Shown: piece by piece, positions 55,007 through 63,172 of the stretch
Layout: every line of letters begins with the position of its first letter
Numbering within the stretch: the first letter of the stretch is position 1
Assembly: GCF_003261055.1 (NCBI RefSeq)
Contig: NZ_CP030073.1
Span: forward strand, 1,426,001-1,490,000
DNA: 64,000 nucleotides
DNA from: Streptomyces cadmiisoli
GTDB lineage: Bacteria; Actinomycetota; Actinomycetes; Streptomycetales; Streptomycetaceae
Direction: 5' to 3'
Translations under genes and position numbers: made by a program
Notes under the pieces: generated by a model
The model's database searches: none
The model's input: only the letters and a program-made list of their open reading frames with translations
Told to the model about the DNA's origin: nothing

Positions 55007-56253
55007 ACCGGGAACTCGACCGGCAGGCCGTCCAGCCGCGACTCCCAGGTGGAGGCGGTGGAGGTCAGCTCCCCCGGTGACACCGCCAGGCGCACGCCCG
55101 GCAACCGGTGCAGCAGGACGTCCACGGCGATCTCGATGACGGCCAGGCCGATGCTCTGCCCGGGGCACTCGTGCGGCCCGGCGCTGAACGCCAGATGGGA
55201 CTGGTTGCCCTGGACCGACACCGCCGCGTCGGGTCTGACCTCCGGATCGAGGTTGCCCGCGGCGAGGCCGAGCACCAGCAGATCGCCCTCCTTGACCGGG
55301 CAGCCGCCCAGTTCCAGGTCGGCGGTGGCGAACCGGCCCGGCATGACGGCCAGCGGCGGGGAGTCCCACATGACCTCCTCCACCACCGCGGAGACGGTCA
55401 ACTGCCCGCTGACCAGTCCGGAGAGCCGCGAGACGTCGGTCAGGACCCGTTGCAGCACCCGGGCCAGCAGATTGCTGGTGGTGGTGTGGGCGGCGATCAG
55501 CACCAGACGCAGATGGCTGACCACCTCCTCCATGTCCAGGCCGGCGCGGTGCTCCAGCAGGGCGGTAGTGAAGTCCGATCCCGGTTCGCCGTGCTTGCGC
55601 TCGGCCAGGGCGCCGAGGATCTCCACGATCCGCTCGTTGTGCGCCAGGGCCTCGGCGCCGCCCATCAGCACCTGGGCACAGGACTCGACCAGCCGGCGCC
55701 CCTCGCCCTCGGCCAGCCCCAGGATCCTGGTGAGGACCAGCATCGGGAGGTGGTCGGCGTAGTCCGCCACGAGATCGGCCCGGCCGGTGCCGGCGAACGC
55801 GTCGATCTGCTTGTTGGCGAAGTGGGTGGCGTGCCGCCGGACACCGCGGGCGGCGGCGGCCTGGAGTCCGTCGTTGACCGCGCCGCGCAGCCGGCGATGC
55901 GGTTCGCCGTCCTGGGAGACGCAGTCGGGCCGCCAGCCCAGCATCGGGATCAGCGGTGAGGTCTCCTCGACCCGGCCGTCCAGCCGGTCCCGCCAGATCC
56001 GGGCGTCCCGGCTGAACTGGCGGGGGTTGTCGAGCACGCGCCGGTTGTCGCGGTAGCCGAGCACCAGCCAGGCGGGCACGTCGCCCTCCAGCAGCACCGG
56101 CGCGACGGAACCGTGCTCCTTGCGCAGCCGCTCGTAGATGCCGACCGGGTCCGTCGCCGCCTCCGGCCCGTACAGACGGGTCACGTCGGCGGATCCGTGC
56201 GCGACGGGGCAGCCGCCCGAGGTGCCGGTGGCGTCCGGGATCCGCTCGTTCAT
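55003..56253 (-). CDS. conservon cytochrome P450 lacking the ExxR arginine (CYP157-like)
   Basis: 416 residues. The haem loop FSAGPHECPG is complete (Cys363). The K-helix motif reads E293-V-M-W296, with Trp where ExxR needs Arg. The I-helix reads AAHTTT, lacking the usual acidic residue. The CYP157 family of Streptomyces is known to lack ExxR, and CYP157 genes lie in conservons, which agrees. ATG at 56253 overlaps the GTPase stop (ATGA). Probably acts on the terpene made by the adjacent synthase or as a structural partner in signalling. The TAG stop is part of a repeat. Confidence 0.9.
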   Translation of the reverse strand: MNERIPDATGTSGGCPVAHGSADVTRLYGPEAATDPVGIYERLRKEHGSVAPVLLEGDVPAWLVLGYRDNRRVLDNPRQFSRDARIWRDRLDGRVEETSPLIPMLGWRPDCVSQDGEPHRRLRGAVNDGLQAAAARGVRRHATHFANKQIDAFAGTGRADLVADYADHLPMLVLTRILGLAEGEGRRLVESCAQVLMGGAEALAHNERIVEILGALAERKHGEPGSDFTTALLEHRAGLDMEEVVSHLRLVLIAAHTTTSNLLARVLQRVLTDVSRLSGLVSGQLTVSAVVEEVMWDSPPLAVMPGRFATADLELGGCPVKEGDLLVLGLAAGNLDPEVRPDAAVSVQGNQSHLAFSAGPHECPGQSIGLAVIEIAVDVLLHRLPGVRLAVSPGELTSTASTWESRLDGLPVEFPV

Positions 56254-56855
56254 CGGGACTCCACGGCGACGACGGAGCGTTCCTTCAAGTGGCGGATCAG
56301 GGCCATGAGCACGTCGCGGCTGGCGGCCCGGTCGCGCGCGTCGAAGGCCACGACCGGGGTGTGCGGGGAGATGTCCAGAGCGTCCCGGATCTCCTCGACG
56401 GGGTGTTCCCTGGAGTCCGGGAAGACGTTCAGCGCGATGACGAACGGCACGTCCAGCCGCTCCATCTCCTCGATCGCCCGGAAGCTGGAGGCCAGCCGGC
56501 GGGTGTCCACCAGGACGATCGCGCCGAGCGCGCCCTTGAACAGGCCGTTCCACAGGAACCAGAACCGCTCCTGCCCCGGGGTGCCGAACAGGTACAGCAC
56601 CAGGCTCTCGTTGAGACTGATCTTGCCGAAGTCCAGGCTGACGGTGGTCTGCGTCTTGTCCGCGACACCGATCAGACGGTCGACGTCGGCGCTTGCCTGG
56701 GTGAGCGTCTCCTCGGTGGTGAGGGGCTTGATGTCACTGACCGACCGGACCATCGTGGTCTTCCCGGTGCCGAAACCGCCGGCGATCATCACCTTCACCG
56801 AGCGGGTGTCCCCGGCCGCCGTCCTGCCGGGTTGGTCAAAGCCGTTGAAGTCCAC
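56250..56855 (-). CDS. conservon GTPase (CvnD-type ATP/GTP-binding protein)
   Basis: 201 residues. MglA/Ras-like small G protein: P-loop GGFGTGKTTMV, switch region LYLFGTPGQERFWFLW and the later IVLVDTRRL and FVIALNVF. Characteristic of CvnD proteins, which with CvnA-C form membrane-associated G-protein-like complexes in Streptomyces. GTG at 56855 behind GAGGAGGT, overlapping the DUF742 gene by 20 bp; stop overlaps the P450 start. Confidence 0.93.
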   Translation of the reverse strand: MDFNGFDQPGRTAAGDTRSVKVMIAGGFGTGKTTMVRSVSDIKPLTTEETLTQASADVDRLIGVADKTQTTVSLDFGKISLNESLVLYLFGTPGQERFWFLWNGLFKGALGAIVLVDTRRLASSFRAIEEMERLDVPFVIALNVFPDSREHPVEEIRDALDISPHTPVVAFDARDRAASRDVLMALIRHLKERSVVAVESR

Positions 56856-57207
56856 TGAGTACCTCCTCAAGGAGCGCGAGGTCGGGCCCGCGACCGGCGT
56901 CGTGCGCCGGTATGGGGTCACGGGCTTCGACACGGCCTGCCTGGAGCAGGTCCGCCAGCAGCACCGCGAGAATGTTGAAGGGCAGTTGGAGATGGGCGCC
57001 GAGTTCCGCCACCGACAGCGGCTCGCGACAGCGCCGGAGGATCTCCGCGTGCTCGTGCTGCATGCCCGGGGCTGGGGTGGCTCCGGAGACGATGAGGGTC
57101 GCCACGTCGAGGCTCGACGCCGAACCGCCCGGTCCGCTGCGTCCTCCGGTGAGGACGTAGTAACGCTCAAGACCGGACGGGTCCGACGGCCGGCGGGGAG
57201 CACTCAT
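56836..57207 (-). CDS. DUF742 protein (CvnC-type)
   Basis: 123 residues. Contains RYYVLTGGRSG, a central MQHEHAEILRRCREPLSVAELGAHLQLPFNILAVLLADL and the tail RGPDLALLEEVLSGLQRL, which define DUF742. The middle is a winged-helix-like segment. In conservons it bridges the Roadblock protein and the GTPase. ATG at 57207 overlaps the Roadblock stop by four bases; its end overlaps the GTPase start. Confidence 0.93.
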   Translation of the reverse strand: MSAPRRPSDPSGLERYYVLTGGRSGPGGSASSLDVATLIVSGATPAPGMQHEHAEILRRCREPLSVAELGAHLQLPFNILAVLLADLLQAGRVEARDPIPAHDAGRGPDLALLEEVLSGLQRL

Positions 57208-57614
57208 CCAGAGTGCTCCTCCAGGCGCGGAGTGGTGCCGAGGAGCTCGCCCATCCTGCGGGCCAGATCCCTCATCTGGTGTCCGAGCAGCCCCTGGTCG
57301 AGGCCCTCGCGGGCCAGGACGCCGAGATACGTCTCCAGGCCGGCGCGGACGACGAAGAGATGGCCGCCGTCGACCTCGATCATCGCCAGCCGCAGTTGCC
57401 CCGCGTACGTGGGGAACTGCTCGGCGACCGGCTGGGCCAGCGCCTGGAGGCCGGCCACCACGGCCGCGAAACGGTCCACGTCGTCGGGGTCGTCGGCGCC
57501 GTAGGAGGTGATGGCCTTGCCGTCGCTGGAGGCCACCAGGGCGAACCGGATCTCGTGGATGCTCTCCACCAGGTCGCGGAGCGCCCAGCTCACGTCGGTT
57601 CCCTGCTGCGTCAT
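57204..57614 (-). CDS. Roadblock/LC7 domain protein (CvnB-type)
   Basis: 136 residues. Roadblock fold: SWALRDLVESIHEIRFALVASSDGKAITSYG, LQALAQPVAEQF and LAMIEVDGGHLFVVRAG. MglB/LC7 proteins regulate small GTPases, here presumably the CvnD-type GTPase. ATG at 57614, five bases after the kinase-like gene's stop. Part of the five-gene conservon. Confidence 0.94.
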   Translation of the reverse strand: MTQQGTDVSWALRDLVESIHEIRFALVASSDGKAITSYGADDPDDVDRFAAVVAGLQALAQPVAEQFPTYAGQLRLAMIEVDGGHLFVVRAGLETYLGVLAREGLDQGLLGHQMRDLARRMGELLGTTPRLEEHSG

Positions 57615-57619
57615 GGGGA

Positions 57620-59341
57620 CTAGTCGCTCTCTTCAGTGCGGTGCTCTGCGGACTCGCGTGCGGCGGACGAGGCGCGCTCGCCGGACGGCCCGGTCTCCTC
57701 GGAGGTCTCCCGGCCGGCCGTGGCGAACGCGGCCAGACCGGCGAAGGATCTGTCGGGCGGGACGGGCGAGACGGCCGTCTCCCCGCTCCGGCCGGTCCGA
57801 ACGGCCGGTTCCGGCGCGGCCGCCCCGCTCCGTCTGCCGCGGCGCCGCGGCAGCCCGCCGGGCGTGGTGTCCTCGCGGTCGCCGGACCCGGCCGCCGGCG
57901 CATCGTCGACCGCTTCCCCGGCGGGGGCCGACACCGCGGCCGCCGGGGCCGTCGCGGGGGCGGTGGCCGCCGGGAGCGGGCTGAAGTACTTGTGCGGTAC
58001 GACGACGACCACGGAGGTGCCGAGCCAGGGCGAGTCGGCGAAGGTGACGCGGATGCCGTAGCGGCGGGCGAGGGCTCCGACGACCCGCAGTCCGATGTTG
58101 GCGTCCTCGGAGACACCGCCGAGGCCCGGACCGGCCGCGGTCCCGGCGAGCGCGTCCTCGGCCTCGCGCTTCTTCTCCTCGTTCAGGCCCTTGCCGGAGT
58201 CCTGGATCTCGATGCCGACGCCGTTCGGCACCTCCTTGCCGGAGACGATGACCGGCTCGGTGGGGGGCGAGTAGCGCGTGGCGTTGTCCAGCAGGTGCGC
58301 GAAGACCAGCGTGAGGTGGTCCACCAGGCCGCCGTCGACGCCCAGTTCGGGCAGATGGCGGACCTCTACGCGGTGGAACTCCTTGATCCGGCCGATACCG
58401 CCGCGGACCACGCTGAGCAGGCGCTGCGGCTCCTGCCACTGCCGGCCCGGGCGGTCGGAGCCGCCGAGCACACCGATGCTGGCGGCGAGGCAGTCGGCGG
58501 GGCCGATCGCCTGGTCGAGCTCCATCAGACCGCGTGCCACGGCGGGCAGCCGGCCGTGCTCGCCCTGCAACTCGTGCAGCCTGCCGCGCAGTTTGCTGGT
58601 GAGCACGTGGATGCGGTTGCCGATGCTGATCACGGCCTGTTCGGCGGAGGTGGAGCGGTTGAACTCGTCCTCGACGCCGATCAGGGCGGTCCGCAGCACC
58701 TTGCGCAGATCGGCCTGGAGTTCGGGGGCCACCTTGGCGCACTGGCCGACGGAGGGCAGCAGGTCGTCGATGGCGTCGCCGCCACGCAGACGCTTCAGCG
58801 CGTCGGGGAGCTGCTCCTCGGCGAGCGCGGCCACCGCCTGCTGCTGGTGGCCCAGTCGCTCCTGCCAGGTCGCGGTCCGCTCGTCGAGCCGGGTCTCGTG
58901 GGCGAGGGCCTGTTCGGCGGACTGCGCGCGGTGGGCCTCGGCCTGTTCGGCCAGCCGCGCCTCGTAGGCTGCGGAGCGGTCGGCGAGTTGCGACTCGTAG
59001 GCGGCCGACAGTTCGGCGAGCTGGGCCTCGTGGGCGGCGCGCTCGGCGGAGTGCTTGCGCTCCAGGCCCGCCACATGGTGCTGCCACTGCTGCGAGTGCT
59101 CCGCCTGCGAGGTGCGGAACGTGCCTTCCGCACGGCCCAGTTGGGCCCGGGTGCGGATCAGCATCCGTACGCACACGGAGCCGGCTGCCGTCGCCGCGAC
59201 TCCGGCGACGGCCGGGGTTATTCGTTCCGAGCTCATGAATGTGGCGGCAACGGTTCCGCCTCCTAACGCCAGCGGCATCAACCACCAGCTGTACCAGGTG
59301 ACAGGGGCCCGCGCCGCCGGTGGCGGAGTGGCGAGTTCCAT
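57620..59341 (-). CDS. conservon sensor kinase-like protein (CvnA-type) with hendecad coiled coil
   Basis: 573 residues. One or two N-terminal transmembrane helices (WWLMPLALGGGTVAATFM and VAGVAATAAGSVCV). A long coiled coil (about 65-175) includes six exact 11-residue repeats. A helical region follows, then a histidine-kinase-type ATPase (about 370-480) with LVFAHLLDNATRYSPP and EIQDSGKGLNEE. A Pro/Ala-rich charged tail (about 490-573) ends the protein. No clear H-box for autophosphorylation is seen, as in other conservon kinase-like proteins. ATG at 59341 with GAAGGA upstream; an upstream start would add 36 residues of poor codon bias. Confidence 0.92.
   Translation of the reverse strand: MELATPPPAARAPVTWYSWWLMPLALGGGTVAATFMSSERITPAVAGVAATAAGSVCVRMLIRTRAQLGRAEGTFRTSQAEHSQQWQHHVAGLERKHSAERAAHEAQLAELSAAYESQLADRSAAYEARLAEQAEAHRAQSAEQALAHETRLDERTATWQERLGHQQQAVAALAEEQLPDALKRLRGGDAIDDLLPSVGQCAKVAPELQADLRKVLRTALIGVEDEFNRSTSAEQAVISIGNRIHVLTSKLRGRLHELQGEHGRLPAVARGLMELDQAIGPADCLAASIGVLGGSDRPGRQWQEPQRLLSVVRGGIGRIKEFHRVEVRHLPELGVDGGLVDHLTLVFAHLLDNATRYSPPTEPVIVSGKEVPNGVGIEIQDSGKGLNEEKKREAEDALAGTAAGPGLGGVSEDANIGLRVVGALARRYGIRVTFADSPWLGTSVVVVVPHKYFSPLPAATAPATAPAAAVSAPAGEAVDDAPAAGSGDREDTTPGGLPRRRGRRSGAAAPEPAVRTGRSGETAVSPVPPDRSFAGLAAFATAGRETSEETGPSGERASSAARESAEHRTEESD
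58841..59038 (-). repeat. six 33-bp coding repeats (11-residue coiled-coil units)
   Basis: Encodes residues 102-167 of the sensor kinase-like protein as six contiguous 11-residue units (for example AAHEAQLAELS, AAYESQLADRS, AAYEARLAEQA). Hydrophobic residues recur at fixed positions with period 11, which favours a nearly straight or right-handed coiled coil. The DNA copies are diverged, so copy number is probably stable. Confidence 0.85.
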
Positions 59342-59708
59342 CTGCGTCCTTCGAAGCAACACGAACAACGGGGGGTGGGTGTGCACAGGGGGATGTGCAA
59401 GGGGGACCGCACTCCTGAGTACGCACCGCGAGTCGACCTTCGGGGACACGTCAACTCCCGGCGCAGAAAGGGAGCTTATCTGGTTCGGACCCTAAAGGAT
59501 CAACCTCGCGGGGGCGCGGACGTGAGGGTTCCGTCACTCTCCGCCAGGTTCACGTCCATCGCCGCGTCGCCTCGCCGTCGTCGGCCGGAGCCGCCGACGC
59601 CGCTCGCCCGAGCCCTCGCTCGACCGGCTCCGATCGCTCTTGAACGCCCTCGCCCACCGGGGACGGCCGACCCGGCGACGCGGCCGGGCCCGCCCCGCCG
59701 GCGGACCG

Positions 59709-60665
59709 TCAGCGCGCCGTGCGGAACGTCCGCCGATAGGCCTGCGGCGAGACGCCGATCGCGGTGTGCAGATGCTGGCGCAGGGAGGCGCCGGTGGCGA
59801 AGCCGACCTCACCGGCGATGCGGTCCACGGGCAGGTCGCTGGTCTCCAGCAGCTGCCGGGCGCGGACGACGCGCTGCTGGATGAGCCAGCGCCCGGGGCT
59901 GAGGCCGACCTCGTCGTTGAAGCGGCGGGCGAAGGTGCGCCGGCTCATCCGGGCGTGGGTGGCGAGGTCGGCCAGCGTCAGCGGTTCGTCGAGGCGCGCC
60001 AGGGCCCACTCTCGGGTGGCGGCGGTGCTCGCGGCGCCCGCCTCGGGCACCGGCTGCTCGATGTACTGCGCCTGGCCGCCGTCGCGGAACGGCGGCACCA
60101 CGCAGCGGCGGGCGACGGAGTTCGCCAGCCGGCTGCCGTGGTCCTTGCGCAGGAGGTGCAGGCAGACGTCGATGCCGGCGGCCGCGCCGGCGGAGGTCAG
60201 CACCGGGTCGTCGTCGACGAAGAGCACGTCCGGGTCCAGGTCGACGTGCGGGAACGCGCGCCGGAACACATCGGCGACCTGCCAGTGCGTGGTCGCCCTG
60301 CGCCCGTCCAGCAGTCCGGCCGCGGCGAGGACGAAGGCGGCGGTGCAGATGGACACGATGCGCGTGCCCGGCCGGATCCGGGCGAGCGCCGCGGTGACCT
60401 CGCCGGGCACGTCGAGGGTGACGTACTGCGGGGCGACCGGCGCCACGATCACGGTGTCGGCCGTTTCCAGAGCTTCGGGGCCGTGTTCGGGGGTGACCGT
60501 GAAGTCGGCGTTCGTACGGATCGGCCGGCCGTCGACGGAGCAGGTCAGCACCTCGTACCGGCCGTCGGCGGCACCGAGGATCCGGCTCGGGATGCCCAGC
60601 TCGAAGGGGTAGACCCCGTCCAGCGCCAGAACCGCGACCCGATGCGCCCGCTGTGTGCCACTCAT
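59709..60665 (-). CDS. GlxA-family regulator (DJ-1/PfpI domain plus AraC HTH)
   Basis: 318 residues. N-terminal DJ-1/PfpI-like domain (about 10-170) with IVSICTAAFVLAAAGLLDG; the Cys sits at the usual nucleophile elbow. The C-terminal AraC-type domain (about 215-315) has LADLATHARMSRRTFARRFNDEVG and DRIAGEVGFATGASLRQHLH. Such fusions commonly regulate the divergent gene. ATG at 60665. The 59342-59708 region on its 3' side holds the conservon promoter and is noncoding. Confidence 0.92.
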   Translation of the reverse strand: MSGTQRAHRVAVLALDGVYPFELGIPSRILGAADGRYEVLTCSVDGRPIRTNADFTVTPEHGPEALETADTVIVAPVAPQYVTLDVPGEVTAALARIRPGTRIVSICTAAFVLAAAGLLDGRRATTHWQVADVFRRAFPHVDLDPDVLFVDDDPVLTSAGAAAGIDVCLHLLRKDHGSRLANSVARRCVVPPFRDGGQAQYIEQPVPEAGAASTAATREWALARLDEPLTLADLATHARMSRRTFARRFNDEVGLSPGRWLIQQRVVRARQLLETSDLPVDRIAGEVGFATGASLRQHLHTAIGVSPQAYRRTFRTAR

Positions 60666-60685
60666 GGCCTGATCCTATCGAAGGT

Positions 60686-60699
60686 TGGCAATCCTGCCA
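60686..60699. promoter_or_regulatory. inverted repeat TGGCA-N4-TGCCA
   Basis: Perfect 5-bp arms in the 71-bp divergent region between the GlxA-type regulator and the quinone oxidoreductase. A candidate binding site controlling both. Short arms mean chance occurrence is possible. Confidence 0.45.
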
Positions 60700-60736
60700 T
60701 TCTCCCGACGGGCCGATCACGGCAGGCTGAAGCACC

Positions 60737-61687
60737 ATGAGCGATGTGAACACCATGCGAGCCATCAGTCAGGACGTCCTCGGCGGGCCCGAGGTCCTCA
60801 AGGAAGTACGGATCGAGCGGCCCGCCCCGAGGCCCAACGAGGTGCTGGTCCGGGTACGGGCGGCGGGCCTCAACCCCACCGACTGGAAGCACCGCGCCTC
60901 CGGCGGTTTCCTGGGCGAGCCGCCCTTCGTCCTCGGCTGGGACGTGTCCGGAGTCGTGGCGGAGACGGGGGTCGGTGTGGCCCGCTTCGCACCGGGCGAC
61001 GAGGTCTTCGGGATGCTGCCCTACCCGTTCGGGCACGGCTCGCACGCCGAGTACGTCACGGTGCCCGCCCGCGCTCTCGTCCCGAAGCCGGCCGGGGTCG
61101 ACCATGTGCAGGCCGGCGCACTCCCGCTGGTGTCGCTGACCGCGTGGCAGGCCCTGGTGGAGACGGCCGACGTCCGGCCCGGTCAGCGGGTGCTGATCCA
61201 TGCCGCGGCCGGCGGGGTGGGGCACGTGGCGGCGCAGATCGCCAAGTCCCGTGGCGCGTACGTGATCGGGACGGCGAGCGCGGGCAAGCACGACTTCCTG
61301 CGCGAGATCGGTGTGGACGAGGCGATCGACTACCGGACGACCGATTTCAGCGAGGCGGTGCGCGACGTCGACGTCGTGCTGGACACGGTCGGCGGGGAGA
61401 CCTCCGTGCGCTCGCTGAGCGTGCTGCGCCCGGGCGGGCTGGTCGTCTCGATCCTGCCGGTCGGGTCGGACGAGTTCTACGAGGAGGCCGAGCGGCTGGG
61501 CGTGCGGGCCCTGCGGATGCTGGTCGACGCCGACCGGGCCGGTATGAACGCCATCGCCGGCCTGGTGGCGGAGAACAAGCTGCGCGCGTCCGTCGCGGCC
61601 ACCTTCCCGCTGGGCGAGGCCGCGAAGGCCCACGCGCTGGGTGACACCGGCCGCACCACCGGGAAGCTGGTCCTGGTGGTCGACTGA
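60737..61687 (+). CDS. NADP-dependent zinc-less quinone oxidoreductase
   Basis: 316 residues of the MDR quinone-reductase type: NEVLVRVRAAGLNPTDWKHRASGG, LGWDVSGVVAETG and NADPH loop HAAAGGVGHVAAQIAKSRG. Catalytic zinc Cys/His residues are missing, as expected for quinone reductases (QorA/ZTA1-like). ATG at 60737 (a second ATG six codons in). Divergent from the GlxA-type regulator that likely controls it. Confidence 0.9.
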   Translation: MSDVNTMRAISQDVLGGPEVLKEVRIERPAPRPNEVLVRVRAAGLNPTDWKHRASGGFLGEPPFVLGWDVSGVVAETGVGVARFAPGDEVFGMLPYPFGHGSHAEYVTVPARALVPKPAGVDHVQAGALPLVSLTAWQALVETADVRPGQRVLIHAAAGGVGHVAAQIAKSRGAYVIGTASAGKHDFLREIGVDEAIDYRTTDFSEAVRDVDVVLDTVGGETSVRSLSVLRPGGLVVSILPVGSDEFYEEAERLGVRALRMLVDADRAGMNAIAGLVAENKLRASVAATFPLGEAAKAHALGDTGRTTGKLVLVVD

Positions 61688-61755
61688 TCCCCCTGCTCCC
61701 GGTCGGATCCGCCCTGCGAGGACCCTCGCCGCGAAGGGAGTCGGCTGCAAATCGA

Positions 61756-61767
61756 TGACATATGTCA
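61756..61767. promoter_or_regulatory. 12-bp palindrome upstream of STAS gene
   Basis: TGACATATGTCA is a perfect palindrome in an AT-richer part of the 170-bp region before the STAS gene, with CGA / TCG outside it making a longer near-palindrome. Probably a dimeric regulator site. The region also carries GGGTAA at 61796-61801, which resembles a sigma-B-type -10 element, but I found no matching -35. Confidence 0.45.
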
Positions 61768-61859
61768 ATCGAACATGCTGAAATTCGTTCAGGCGAGGGT
61801 AACTTGCAGTGTGGAGCCCCCAGTTGAGGGTTCCCGGGCCGCTCGGAGGTGAGGTCGTC

Positions 61860-62231
61860 GTGGCGCGCGAGGCTGCACCGCTCACCCGGCACCTGCGCAT
61901 CCACCGGGAGCGCGGGCACACCGTCCTGGAGTTCCGCGGGGAGATCGATCTGGTCTCCGCGGCGGAGATCCTGCCTCACCTGGACGAGGCGACGGCGGGT
62001 CCGGCCCCCCGCGTCGTCATCGACCTCGGCGGCGTCGAGTTCTTCGACGCCTCCGGACTGCGCCTGCTGTACCGGGCCCGCACGCGCGTCCTCGCACACG
62101 AGGGGCGGCTCCACCTCGTCTGCACCCACCCGCCGACCCTGCGCGTCCTGCGGGTCACCGGTCTGTCCCGGCTGCTCCCGCCGCGGCCGACGCTGGACGC
62201 CGCCCTCCGGTCCGGGTCGCCTGCCGTCTGA
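61860..62231 (+). CDS. STAS-domain anti-sigma factor antagonist
   Basis: 123 residues. STAS fold: HTVLEFRGEIDLVSAAEILPHLDEA, RVVIDLGGVEFFDASGLRLLYRARTRV, and a final helix-rich tail. The phospho-acceptor Ser is in FFDASGLRLL, the conserved site. It binds an RsbW-type kinase/anti-sigma factor and is a natural substrate for SpoIIE phosphatases like those elsewhere in this window. GTG at 61860 follows GGAGGT by nine bases; an upstream GTG at 61809 lacks one. Confidence 0.9.
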   Translation: MAREAAPLTRHLRIHRERGHTVLEFRGEIDLVSAAEILPHLDEATAGPAPRVVIDLGGVEFFDASGLRLLYRARTRVLAHEGRLHLVCTHPPTLRVLRVTGLSRLLPPRPTLDAALRSGSPAV

Positions 62232-62392
62232 GCGCCGCGCGGCAGGCGTCCACGGGCCGTACCTCACCGCGCACCGGTCCCTGACCCGCCGCGCGCTCCC
62301 CCGAGCACCCGAATGAGTCGTACACAGGTCAACCGCTTGGTCTGGTCCGGGATTTGGTGGGCATGCGGTCCGTAGAAAGGAGGACCGTCGCC

Positions 62393-63055
62393 ATGATGAC
62401 TTCCATCAAGCGCCTGCCCAGGCGCCTGCCCGGCTGGGCGAAGGTGGTGAGCGCCGTCACGCTGGTGCTCGTCGTGCTGTTCGCGGGGATCCGGCTGAGC
62501 GTCCTGCCGGGACTGGACGACCTGTTCGGCACGGAGACCCACGACCGCTCGGGTCCGGCCCTGCTCAAGTCGATCCAGGACATCAGCCGCTACGACGCCG
62601 CCTCCGGCAACTTCCAGGTCGTGGTGGACCTGGAGAAGGACACCAAGTACCTGCCCGACGCGATCCGCGGCACCCGCACCCTCTACGTCGGCGCGGGCAC
62701 GGTGGACGCCTACGTCGACCTCGGCAAGATCGGCGAGAACGACGTGACGGTCGACGAGGACCGCACCTCCGCCACGCTCCGGCTGCCGCACGCGGCACTC
62801 GGCAAGCCCGCCCTGGACGCCGACCGGTCCTACGCCGTGTCGAAGCAGCGAGGACTGCTCGACCGGCTGGGCGACCTGTTCTCGGACAACCCCAACGGCG
62901 AACAGGCCGTTCAGCAGCTCGCGGTGCGGCACATCCGCGACGCGGCGAAGGAGAGCGAGCTCACCGAGCGGGCCGAGACCAACACCACCGAGATGCTCGA
63001 GGGCCTGCTCGGCTCCCTCGGTTTCAAGGAGGTGCGGGTCACCTACGGGACCTGA
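62393..63055 (+). CDS. DUF4230 membrane-anchored protein
   Basis: 220 residues. An N-terminal signal-anchor (WAKVVSAVTLVLVVLFAGI) precedes a long extracellular domain. It includes LLKSIQDISRYDAASGNFQVVVD, YLPDAIRGTRTLYVGAGTVDAYVDLG and LLDRLGDLFSDNP, matching DUF4230. Function unknown. ATG at 62393 has the near-perfect ribosome binding site AAAGGAGG nine bases upstream. Separate from the STAS gene by about 160 bp. Confidence 0.87.
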   Translation: MMTSIKRLPRRLPGWAKVVSAVTLVLVVLFAGIRLSVLPGLDDLFGTETHDRSGPALLKSIQDISRYDAASGNFQVVVDLEKDTKYLPDAIRGTRTLYVGAGTVDAYVDLGKIGENDVTVDEDRTSATLRLPHAALGKPALDADRSYAVSKQRGLLDRLGDLFSDNPNGEQAVQQLAVRHIRDAAKESELTERAETNTTEMLEGLLGSLGFKEVRVTYGT

Positions 63056-63172
63056 CCCGAAGGCGGCCGGGCCGCGGGGTGGAAGCCACCCGGCCCGGCC
63101 GCGGAATCGATGCCGAGTCCGGGGGTAACCGCGCAACGACCCGGACGGGAATCTGAGAATCTGGAGGAGCAA

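Noticed and set aside
59342..59449. 36-residue N-terminal extension of the conservon kinase-like protein
   Set aside because: Poor codon bias and His/Pro-rich product; GAAGGA at good spacing marks the ATG at 59341.
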